Below, piece after piece: positions 33,230 through 43,588 of a stretch of DNA of 64,000 nt; position 1 is the stretch's first letter; each line of letters opens with the position of its first letter. The notes beneath the pieces were generated by a model, which saw only the letters and a program-made list of their open reading frames with translations, was not told the DNA's origin and did not search any database. The DNA lies in the NCBI GenBank assembly GCA_018524725.1, contig JAEUWP010000143.1, positions 1-64,000 on the forward strand, in the 5' to 3' direction. The position numbers were made by a program, and so were the translations under genes. Source of the stretch: Podaxis mareebaensis. Lineage: Eukaryota; Basidiomycota; Agaricomycetes; Agaricales; Agaricaceae.

Positions 33230-36030
33230 TCACGCATCACACCGGTCAAGCGCAGGCGGTGCGGATGGGCCCGATACCATCAACTACAAAGAGCATTAGC
33301 GACCAATTCCGCTCAGGTCAAGTCTGGCACACGTACCTTGATAGTCTGCACTGATGTATAAGCAGCAGCGATAAGACCGAATATAATCATGGCGGTGTCA
33401 GCCAGCTTCTGTTTCCTTGTCCTTGCACAAGCTTTGTAGTGCAACATTGCAGGATAGACATAGCACAACGGCACACTGCACAGACGATGTCAGGATTTTT
33501 CACGGCTTGTTATGAGGCGGTGACTTACCAGGCGAAGCAACCAACGAAGGCAACAAACTTGTCTAGATCCTTCGCACCATACGAACTGACCATCGTACAA
33601 AGCATGACCATGGAGAACCTGAAGAAGTTTTTCATCCACTTCACTCGGATGTTACCCTTCCCGCTCTTGGTGAACAGCCCATTTTCGAGGATACGGACGG
33701 CAGGGAAAAGTTGAAGTGGTACCGACAAGAGGATAGCCAGTGCATACAAGAATTGGACCTAACACCAAGAACGTGTTTAGAAAGTCGATAGATCATTTGG
33801 GAGGCTTGGCCACTCACAGACTGCACCATCTTGCTCTTGCCGTCCAGGTTGACGAGCACGACTGTTTGAATGTCGGCGCCAAAAGTGAGATAGGCGAGGG
33901 CGCCAGCTCCTCCGAAGAGTACTATAGGAACGGAGTTTGGTATCGAATCAACACTCAAAGCGAGAAGTTCGACATACATAAAAGGAAAAACATGACACCG
34001 GTAAGCACTTTAGGGAACTTGTGCGGTTCTTTCATGGCGTCTGTGATCGGAATAATAAGTCCAATGCCCTCAAAGGAGAACACTGCAGTCCTGTGAGGTA
34101 AATGTTAACGACAAACGTATCCTCACGACATGAAATAGGCACATACCCGATGAAAAGGGGGAAGTCATTCGGATTGAACAACTGGACAGGCGCGGTACCC
34201 CTTTCTGCAATGATACTGATCTCACTTCCAAAGATGTACAACAGGCCGGCGAGGATGAAAGCATCTGCAATGAGAGCTGTGGAACTCAATTTCGCCAAAT
34301 CCCGGACAAGAGCCAGAGGTAGGAAGATGACAAGCTGCATGAGAATGAAGTATTGCACCGAAATTATTTTCATGCATTCCGTAATACCCATGACGAAGGC
34401 CTGAGATTCACGTCAGTTACTGAAGAAGTCACTAAGCATGAGAACCTAACCTGGAGATTTTCGGCCACAAAAATGGTATAGGCAGACACGAAGCCAAGCT
34501 GCGAAATAACAATAGACCCGAGAATGGCATATCGCATCCAAGGCCCATACAGGATCCCTCCGATATCTTCGCTATCGATCAGTCACCAGCGCCAAGTATT
34601 TAATTCTGCACATCACGTACCGCCAAAACTGCCCGAGACGACAAACTTGGTCTTGACAAGCAGCAGAAAGGAGTACAGCGAGATTACAGCAATGAAAATG
34701 AAAAGCAAGGCGGAGAACAGGATGCCACCATTATAGAAGCTATAATTGATTAATGAGTCTGGATGGCCAGAGCAAGGCATAGACGGGGAGCACGTACGCT
34801 TTGCCTAAAAATAAGACCCCAGTACCAATAAATGATTTGAGAAGCTAGTAGATTCACTTAGTACGCCAGGGGAAGAGGTTGGGGAGTATGTACGCCTACC
34901 ATGAGGACAGCTTGGGTAACCGTCGCATTTCCATGCGGGGGGCCGACTGAGCCTCGGCGCTGTCGTGAACGTGACCTTGATCGTGAAATGGCAGAACCAA
35001 TGCCACTACCGAGTAGAGGGGTAGTTTCGCTTGCCTCTGGCGCCGAAGTTGACTGCACTGGCCGCTCTTCATCTCCAGGCTTCTCTTCTTCTTCCTCTTC
35101 TTCTAAATCTTCACCAGCCTGGCAAGACCATAAGGATATGTGAATCAAGTGAGAGAGGCAACACGAACAAAGTGTCCAAACAATAGGAGGAAATCTATGA
35201 AGTTGTTGACCATTTGGGGCTCTTCAGTGCCTTGTTCATTTGCACGGAGCTTGACGTAATTCCGTCGGAAACCACCAGGTTCATGAATATGTTCAAATGC
35301 GGGGTCCGGTACCTGTGGCAATCCAGCAAAAGAAACGGCGCGGGCCCTCCCCGCTTGCCGTCGCTGGTCAGCATGCCACTTGTATACATCGTGGCTTGGC
35401 AATGTGCATCAGTACTAGTCGACAGAATTTCACCTAGGACAGATGGAGAAGGCATAGAAGAACTCACGTTATATCAGCCCCAGGTGCGTCATAGGGTATA
35501 GGAAAGGGTTCCGATTCCTCTCTCGCTTTGCTGGCGTCCTGTGGCGTACCACTGTGTTGAGAAGAGGGTCTCGAGTGCGACGAACTGGATTCAGACGTGG
35601 CAGGGTTCTTCAATTGATCGGCCTTTGCACGCTCCTCCTTGGACACAAGATGCCTGGCCAACACTTTCGCCTTTTCTTCATCTGTAAGTCCTTCGAGATC
35701 CAAGGAAGGGACATCTGAGACGGTGTTAGGCGCGAAACTGGGTCTACGTGCAGCTGAAATGCCACCAACGGCGGGAGTTGTAGGTGGACGCAGCGGAGAA
35801 GAAGTGAAGTCGATAGCTGGTTGGGTCGAAGGAGTGCCAACAACGACCGGGGTGCTCCGCCCTGGTGTCCCGCGAGGGGGTATGTTAGGGACCGGGGGTG
35901 TACCAGCATACTGAGCACGGAGTGCACGGAGGTCTGGGGTGCCAGCTAGCGGAGTGGAGTGGACAGATGGGTCATTTGACGGAGGTGGCCTGGTGCCTCT
36001 GATGTTGAGTGGCTTTGAAGGAGAGGACAT
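33230..36030 (-). CDS. AVT3: Vacuolar amino-acid transporter, AVT3/AVT4 type
   Basis: Member of the amino acid/auxin permease family; Avt3/Avt4 export neutral amino acids from the vacuole. Twelve minus-strand exons (36030-35468, 35394-35169, 35118-34900, 34844-34798, 34739-34621, 34566-34451, 34400-34147, 34090-33978, 33921-33818, 33758-33529, 33475-33337, 33283-33230) give 727 residues, matching yeast Avt3/4 (692/713). A long cytosolic N-terminus holds Pro/Thr-rich sequence, an acidic EDLEEEEEEEKPGDEE run, and ASETTPLLG, a dileucine-type sorting signal. About eleven membrane segments follow, starting LLKSFIGTGVLFLGKAFYNGG, then FEGIGLIIPITDAM and FGADIQTVVLVNL. The C-terminus is a short tail after AAYTSVQTIKLMV. 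All twelve junctions keep frame. Confidence 0.93.
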
Positions 36031-37508
36031 GATGGTGGAAAGAAAGAGAGGTGAGCGAGAGACGAAACGCCGGGTGATCTGACTGCAAGGACTCTCTGCA
36101 GCACCGAGATCCGTTCCTGTCTTCATAGCCTCACCACGTGAGCACATCTCTATCCCCCATCGTCCCTGTCTTTTATCCACTCTTCATGAGAATTTCCTAC
36201 CTTCAAATAGCCTACGGCCCATATTTCCGCCATCTTCCAATGTCTGGCTATCCTGACCAATCTTTCATCACGAGCGCCAACGCGCCAAAACAGCTATCAA
36301 AATCCGTTATCTCAAAGACCCGTCATCGAAGCTTCTGCGTATCTTTACAATGTAATGTCTTGGCAGTATCTACCCACTCCTCCAGGGAATTCTTGGGGGC
36401 GATAAGGAAGTCTCAGCCTTTGCACCAGACGTAATCTTCCTAGGGAGTCGTCTTGATACCAACTTATCCATAAGCCAAGAGGTCTCCCGTTCGATCTAAG
36501 CCTCCTCGAACCTGTATCAACCTTGCTATCTGCTATACACCCATCCATCCTCGTGGCCAACATGGACAGGTTGCAACTTCTACCCATCATGTTCACTATC
36601 TTCTTTCCGATTGATACCAATCGCAAAATACCTTGTGATACCGAATTAGCAATCGCCTGCTTCTTGTCTTCGGAAGGCTTTCCGGAGCAATCATGACCAA
36701 AAGCCCATCTGGTTACCTGTTTCTTTTCTCCCCCCTGGTCTTCCACGGAATCAGACACTCGTACACCTGTGTCCCGATGAGTTCTGTCTATACAAATATA
36801 TCTATTGACCCTCCATCTCTGATCCTAAAGCAACATGAAACGAAGCTCATAGACTACCGTGCTTCACCCCACCTTTGCGCTCCCCCCTGCTTTGCGCTTT
36901 TCCCCTTCCCATTCTTATTTCGGTCTCATACTTTCCCCATGTGTTCTTGCATACCTTAGTTACAATTTCCAACTTTTTTCGTGTTCTAATTCGACGTATA
37001 GCAAGAGATACAAATTCGGGTACTTGTCACGCCTGCCCGGGGAAGCCGCGTCGGAGTATGGATTTACTGATGCAATCATAGCCTACTTTGGGTCCCTGTA
37101 GTGTCGTTCAGCCTACAGACTCTCGAGCTCGGCGCCTTCGGCTGATGTGACGTTTGATGTGACGAGCAAAGCAAGGGGGAGCGCAAAGGTGGGGTGGAGT
37201 ATGGTAGCCCCATTGCTTAACCTTGCCGCAAGCTCGCGCGCCTTGCCACTCATGGCACAGCGCTCCTTCTCGGGAATGCGGTCCTGTTGAGATGTTGACT
37301 ATGGACTAACCGAGATAGTCCTCGACAGGGAGTGAAGGATTGCTTTGATTAAAACGCACCCCCTACGTCAGCCAAGTGCATCTTTTCGCAAGCTCCGATC
37401 TATTAGTACTGGCCGACAATTCAGTGATCTACTTATTGAAGATACCAGTGATATGAAGGAGCAATCATTGACATCCGCTCCCGAGAGGCCGCTCTGCTGA
37501 AGTTCCAT
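36031..37508. other. Intergenic region between two minus-strand genes
   Basis: The first few hundred bases are the AVT3 promoter. The longest frame (137 codons, 36758-36345, minus) matches nothing. The right half contains the inverted-repeat element described separately (36854-37207). Confidence 0.55.
36854..37207. mobile_element. MITE-like element with 44-bp imperfect terminal inverted repeats
   Basis: The left arm 36854-36897 and the right arm 37164-37207 are reverse complements with about six mismatches. The core CACCCCACCTTTGCGCTCCC is identical between arms except at the edges. The element spans 354 bp with no transposase frame. I cannot see a clear target-site duplication, so a non-autonomous DNA transposon, a simple inverted duplication, or a hairpin-forming locus remain possible. 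Confidence 0.6.
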
Positions 37509-38881
37509 TTACAAGTCTACACCAACATCCTCCAACGTGTCTTTAATCTGCAGAACGATCTTCCATATTCTCTCCCTACTCCTCATATTTGGCGACTTCT
37601 TGCAAGCAAGATAATAAGCGAACCACGGTATCTCCTTCTCGTAATCCACACCGTCCAGCTCGATGGTTTGCGCCCATCCCTCCTTCCAATACTCAACCTC
37701 CTCGTCTCCTCCTTCGCATTCAATAGGTCCGACAGATAAATACCATGGTCTTTCCCGTTGAATCCACGCACAGACAATCCCGTCGAGGCGCGCATGGAAT
37801 TGTCCATATAAAACTTTTGCGCTGCAGACAAAATGGAGTGCATCCTCCGGCGCCAAGTGGCACAGTATCATTTCAGTCAGCTCCAGCGGAAGGGCTAGAA
37901 GAGCAGAAGACTTGGACACTCCAAGTCCTCCCGACTCCACCGTCACAGGTTGGAGTAATCGCAACGGCTGGCGTTGCCTGTTCATCTCAACCGCCTCCTC
38001 GATCGGAAACAACCCGGGATGTTTAAAAACCCACATATTACCTCTCCCCATCCACGCGTCCTTCAAAATCTCTTCATCAGACTTCCCCTCCTGTGTGAGC
38101 AACCTCAACCACCACTTCTCGCCCTCAAAATCATCAATCTCCCCACTCCCCTCCTCGTCGTCGTCATCACCAATCTCCCCAATCCTCTTCCACTGCACAC
38201 TCTCCTCGTGCGTCCGCTCAACGGGTCCATAATCCACACTTGGGAAAACCGCACATTTGTACTTTCCGCCAACCGCAAGTGCAAGTTTATAAAACACATG
38301 CGCCTTCATTTCCGGGATGAGATGTTGCAAGATGAGAAACGCACAGAAATTGATGACGAAGCTTTCCCGACCAACGCCCCGGTACAAAGTATCGTCACCT
38401 CCAACATAGATCCCATCCTCTGGCTGGTCGGACGGGTAGACATTAAAGATATACTTGACTGTCGTATCGTTGGGATCTTGGGACTCTGCGGACACACACA
38501 TCTGAATTCATGTAAATTCGCGCGAAGCCTGAATAGCTTACCGCTCGGCATAACAAGGACATATGTACTTGTTGCTTCAACATCCTCCAGTTCGTACTTC
38601 AAGCCTTCCTGCACAGTTTCGGATGGCACACGTCCTTCCCCTCCTTTCGGATCCCATAGGTCTTTTCCTTGAGTAAGTCCTGAAATAGCTTCTACGAACT
38701 GATGGAATAAATTTGGATTTCGAATTGTCAAAGCCCCAAGTCACCGAGCAACAAGCAAAAGAGGCCAACCTCGCTTTCATCTCGCATAAACATCCATCCA
38801 GTGACCTTTAAAGTCAAGGTTGATTAGCCGGACAAGGGCAAGATTTTGCTCACTTACTGCACAAAACGTGTCGAAGGGCAT
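37509..38881 (-). CDS. F-box-like protein, agaric-specific type
   Basis: Four minus-strand exons (38881-38858, 38805-38770, 38698-38542, 38485-37509) give 397 residues. The start MPFDTFCA is a likely conserved lead in an agaric family whose function is unknown to me. The middle is acidic (GDDDDEEGSGEIDDFE). An F-box-like motif lies at about residues 275-310: LLALPLELTEMILCHLAPED followed by ALHFVCSAKVLY. If real, the protein would recruit an SCF ubiquitin ligase through Skp1; an F-box in the C-terminal half is less usual. The donor of exon 2 (GTTGGC) is weak and was chosen because it alone links to the FVEAISGLTQGKD exon in frame. Confidence 0.75.
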
Positions 38882-38967
38882 AGCGCATTGAAGACAAGGA
38901 ATAAAAGGGACAAAGTTGTTGGGTGATGCTTGTCAATTTCTCGGCCAACGTTGAGACTTAAGCGCCC

Positions 38968-39035
38968 ATTCGTTCCGCGGATGCACCTCACAGTGATACG
39001 GAACGCCGAGGTTCATGATTGCTATGTAGTGTATA
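38968..39035. repeat. 68-base direct repeat, left copy
   Basis: Matches 41769-41837 in the same orientation with about ten differences. Both begin ATTCGTTCC, contain GGTTCATGATTG, and end TATGTAGTGTATA. Sequence outside the 68 bases is not shared. Confidence 0.85.
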
Positions 39036-41768
39036 CAAAGCTGATATCTGACAACATGAAATTCGTGACATTAATCTGGAGTTAGATTTTCTCTCTCGCG
39101 TTTGAATTGTTTCATCTTGGTCACTTCGAAGCCGACCAAAAGGATAGGTGTAATTGAAGATGGTCATTGTGACGCATCCGCGCAAATGTTTGGGTCTGGG
39201 TCTGAACCAGGCAATCCTATGCTATGTTTTCTTGCACTTATTTGAGAATGCAGATTCGCTTATAGTTGTCGTTAGGGACAACTATAAAACAGTATATGGA
39301 TGGCATGTACATCTAAGTACCCACAAGGCCAGGCACGCCGCTTGCCATAAATTCAGAAATTCTTGGTGCAGGACCTGCGAAATTGCCGCAATGTGTTAAA
39401 GATAGAAGTACGATCCCGAAACCCAGCAACTCGAGGAAGCCCCTTCATTGACGGCTACGTAAACCAGGACGGGTGGATTTATCGAGTCTGAAAACTGACA
39501 GCCATTCTTGGAGGTTGGTGGGCTTTTCGACTCTGTTGCTGATACGCAGGGTGCTTAGATTGGCACCATTGGGAGGCAATCACTAGCCCTCGTATCTTGT
39601 AATCGGCGTTGTATATATTCACGCCTGTCCCTCCCCGAGACCTCATCATATCCACTATCATACTTATCCCCCCAAATCAGGCCAAAGGACTCTCCATCTA
39701 AGGGTCTGCTCAATGCCTTCTATAATCAATTGCCTACGATATCTCGTACGACCAACACCATGTCGTTGTACCAATACGGCCTTGAAGATCCTGCATCAGC
39801 ATAGAGTCACTTTCACTGGTGCAACCATACTTCCGTGTCCTCAGTTATCCCGCTCTCCCCAACATGATCAGGGAGATATGGTGGAATCCATCATCGGGCA
39901 AACCGCTTCATGATTTCTTGGTTCCCCGAGAATTACTTATGCAGGCCCCAACTGACCTATGGGATCGCTGCATCTATGCGCCTGACTGAGACATCCCGAC
40001 CATTCATCATCACATTCGAAGTTTCGACTTCCGCGATTTGGTATATACTAGCACCAAAATTCCACTCTGGCTGTTTACTCGTTTTCTCCTATGGCTCTGC
40101 GTGTGTGTTGAGCCTTGTATTAAGAAGATGGCTGAGCCTGAGCAGTTTTGTAGATGCAGCAAGCTTACCTACCAGATTTTGTTCGTACAAAAGCCAGTGG
40201 CCATTCTGATCTCCAGTTCATTCACAAATGTAAACCAGTTGCAACACCGCTGGTGGGTTAATACCTCTGTCTCCACCCCCTTTGTGAAATCACTGATCAA
40301 GTGGTTGGTCTAGGATCTCAGCAGTGAGCTTGACAATATAGATCTTCCTGAGTACCCACAGTATGTGCTACTTGGCTATGGGAAACAAATGGTGTTGGTT
40401 ATTCAAGTCCGTGACAGTGTTTCTGTGTATTCACTGGAATTATTGGATGATATCTAATGACAACTTGGCAGACATTGAAACACGCAAACGGCCACAAAGC
40501 GGGACAGAACAGAACCTATATGTTGACGCCCAGAGTGTGTATCGCTCCCATTTCTGTGGCCCCAAGCGGAGCTTATATGACTTGTGAATAGCCTTGAGTG
40601 GCAGGGACAGGATTCAGAGGCACCTGGAAAACTCGATACAACGAGGGTGCTGAAGTGCAGACTCAGTCTACGTAAAGCGGGTCAACGGGTGCACGAACAG
40701 TATGGTGAGAGTTCTCGGACGAGTCAGACCTTCCCGTACATTGGCACCATAGGCATTGTGTCTCAGGGAGGGCAGTATCGCCGGGATGGTCCGTCCACCA
40801 TTCTCCTCACATTTCAGCACAGCTTTCGATAGTGCTCCTCGCCTGAATTCCGCCGAACGTTCCATTATAATGATCTCATGTACGAAGCACAGCTGTCCTA
40901 TTCGGATTCCTCAGAGTGATTCCTCAACCAGACATTTGAATCGCGTATTGACCAGGGTCCAACACATCTTCCACCCGTTCAACATGCCTACAGAGTCAAG
41001 GAGACCAAGGAAAGAGGGAACAAGTGGGTTCCAATGACACATGGCGACCTCACCTGAGGTATAGGGCGGTGCTCGGTATGATATGTGCCAATTTATTTTT
41101 TCTAAACCTGGAAAGGAGAGGGTACAGCGGAGCAGCTCAGGACCTGGTTTGTATCTGTGACCAACCTGTTCCTTGCGTGCGCTCGTATACACTCACAGAC
41201 AATGCGAGCATCGATGTTCCTTAACAACAGTCAACACCCATTCACAAACGAGACCACCGTCCCTCCTCAGTCGCCTAGTATGCATCCCAGATTCTGAAGG
41301 CAAAACACAATACCCGAACTTCTACGTCTTTTCCATCCACCCACGATTTCTTCCCATCCTCCACTTACTCATTACGCCTTAATAGGACCCTCAGGAGACT
41401 TATGGTGCAGGCAAATGACGCTACTCATACTGCGGTCACGAAGTCGCCGAGCACGGGGGCAACAATCCAGGATATACAACTCAGGTCGCACAATTCCCGA
41501 ACTGTGACCCCGAAACTGTAGCTTTGAGCAACGACGCAATGCAGTTGACTGTTCATTACATAACGGAATCTATCAAGTGGAGGTTAATTGGTGACATTTT
41601 GTTTGGCGATGCGGAGACTGAGTTGGACTAGAATTCCAGGTACGTGGGTCATGGTTTTACATAAACAACCGACTTTGATCAATGCTGGTATATAAACACG
41701 AAGAAATGTGGGCATCGTACCTCAGCACCCTGTGAATCCTCACACCTTGTCCTGATCTTCCGACTCCA

Positions 41769-41837
41769 ATTCGTTCCACGGATGTACCTCACAAGCGATA
41801 CAGAACGTCAAGGTTCATGATTGTTATGTAGTGTATA
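41769..41837. repeat. 68-base direct repeat, right copy
   Basis: Partner of 38968-39035. The two copies flank a 2.7-kb segment without recognisable genes; they are too short and too diverged for young LTRs. Confidence 0.85.
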
Positions 41838-42359
41838 TGGTCCGATACACTCGATATAAGCAGGTCGAGTGCTTACAGCGGTATCAATCAATACATGAGC
41901 AACAACTCCCAGCGCCGATCCTTTGCGCATAACCTGGCACACCGGGCCGTTTGGACGCAGGTTCCGGAGTCCATTATGGAACTTCAAGCTTTAAGCTTCG
42001 AACCTCGGAGTAGAGCCAACATTTGTACTTTCTCCAGAGGTACGACCGCAAGAGCTATGTCCGAAGTATAGACAAGCAAGAAGGCCTTTCGGAGGGAATA
42101 TGCCACAGATGAGATGAGACGACGACGGAACACCCTCGCCTCGCCTTAGCAGTAAGTTCGGTAGTATGTTACAGTGCAGTGGGTAAAGGCATGGAACAAT
42201 TACGGTGACGTACGCAAGGCTCCACAACCACTATCAATATATACGAGGATCTCTCGTCTCCCTGACTGGTGTGGCCCGTTGACTGGCCTTGACCGATCCC
42301 CGGGTGCATTCGCCAGCCTCCCCGCCATATCATCTAAGGTATATTCAAACAGTCTAATC

Positions 42360-43307
42360 ATGCTCTTGAGTCTTCCCTCAAGGCCCTCCACGCCCACTCG
42401 CGTTGCTGTTGCAGGTGTCACCAATGGCGTCGGACAAGCCATTGTCTCTGCTCTCCTCGATCAACCCGATATCCAAGTAGTCCTCCTCGCCCGCCAACCC
42501 CCCTTCGCTACCGACCTCACTCACTTCACCTCTCGCGGTGCAATACTCCATCGGGTCGATTACACCCTCCTTCCTCAACTTGTCTCCGCCTTACTCGACG
42601 TCCAAACTGTCATCACAACCATCTTCTCTGACCCCGACATCACACCCTCCATCAACCTCATTCGCGCCTCCAAGGCTGCCGGCGTCCGGCGCTTCGCTAC
42701 CTCCGAATTCGCATTCTCCTCAAAAACGAATCGTCTACTTGACCTATACGAGCCCCAACGTCGGATATGGGCAGAGTTGAAAGAAAGCGGGCTCGAATGT
42801 ACTGCGTTCCAGAATGGAATTATCATGGACCACTTTGCGCATGGTGCGCCAAAGGAATACGACAGACCTCTCGAGGTCTTCCCCTTCATAGTCGACATTG
42901 CCCAACGGAAGGCTAGCATACCTGGTACTGGACACGAACCGGTCACATTTACATCGTTGCATGACGTCGGTCGTCTAGTTGCAGCTGCGGTGAAACTCAA
43001 AGGGCGATGGCCCGAAGAGCTCGGTATGCAAGGCGAGACGACGTCTTATAACCGAGTGGTACAAGACGTGGAGGCTGTCACCAGGGAAAAGATCAACGTG
43101 GAATACATTACTAAAGTCACCCTTTCTAACATGTTGGAGGACGCGAGCGATGCCATGGCGTTCTTCCACGCCCAAGTATTAAATGTCATTGCGGATGGTT
43201 TGGGTGTCGTTTCCCCCGATCTCAACAAGCTCGTTCCCAATGTGTCAGTAATGTGCGTGAAGGACTTTATCTCAGACTATTGGAATAGAGATAGAACTGC
43301 GGGGTGA
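42360..43307 (+). CDS. NmrA-like / isoflavone-reductase-like NAD(P)-binding protein
   Basis: Single exon, 315 residues, start MLLSLPSRPSTPTRV. A Rossmann fold opens with VAVAGVTNGVGQAIVSAL, matching the GxxGxxG dinucleotide-binding loop of the atypical short-chain dehydrogenase/NmrA group. The segment RFATSEFAFSSKTN lies where that family has its substrate-side loop, and FQNGIIMDHFAHG and VTFTSLHDVGRLVAAAV are typical further blocks. Members include isoflavone and pinoresinol reductases and redox-sensing regulators; the substrate cannot be inferred. The absence of introns is unusual in this window and could reflect acquisition by retroposition or transfer, but length and codon use look normal. 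The frame is open upstream to 42174, but 42360 is the first well-placed ATG. Confidence 0.9.
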   Translation: MLLSLPSRPSTPTRVAVAGVTNGVGQAIVSALLDQPDIQVVLLARQPPFATDLTHFTSRGAILHRVDYTLLPQLVSALLDVQTVITTIFSDPDITPSINLIRASKAAGVRRFATSEFAFSSKTNRLLDLYEPQRRIWAELKESGLECTAFQNGIIMDHFAHGAPKEYDRPLEVFPFIVDIAQRKASIPGTGHEPVTFTSLHDVGRLVAAAVKLKGRWPEELGMQGETTSYNRVVQDVEAVTREKINVEYITKVTLSNMLEDASDAMAFFHAQVLNVIADGLGVVSPDLNKLVPNVSVMCVKDFISDYWNRDRTAG

Positions 43308-43395
43308 TGTTAGTTGCGGGTATATAATCCATCGTTTGTGTTACAGAAGTTCTACAACAATAGTGTACCAATAAAATTAATGAACGGCAAGTGAA

Positions 43396-43503
43396 ACACT
43401 AGAAGTACTAGATGTCAACGTGTGAATATACTACGAGTCCATCCAAAAATGAGACACTAGTGGTACTAAATGTTCAGCGTATGAATATACTACGAGTCCA
43501 CCC
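43396..43503. repeat. Two-copy tandem repeat, period 58
   Basis: Copies start at 43396 and 43454, each with ACACTAG, GTACTA and the identical GAATATACTACGAGTCCA. It lies in the convergent space after the NmrA-like stop codon and may be transcribed as 3' untranslated sequence. Confidence 0.85.
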
Positions 43504-43588
43504 AAGCTCAAACAAATGAGGAGATCGGGAAGAAAATGAAACGAGGAAACAAGAAATAAATAGAAGTCCATCGCACCAACGAACATCC

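Larger units (their letters stand above)
38882..42359. other. 3.5-kb gene-poor region
   Basis: No recognisable gene. Open frames stay below about 100 codons on both strands. Two 68-base direct repeats (38968-39035 and 41769-41837) bound a 2.7-kb interior. The stretch 39700-40600 reads partly like decayed coding sequence on the plus strand but gives no family match. The last 300 bases should hold the promoter of the NmrA-like gene. Confidence 0.5.
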
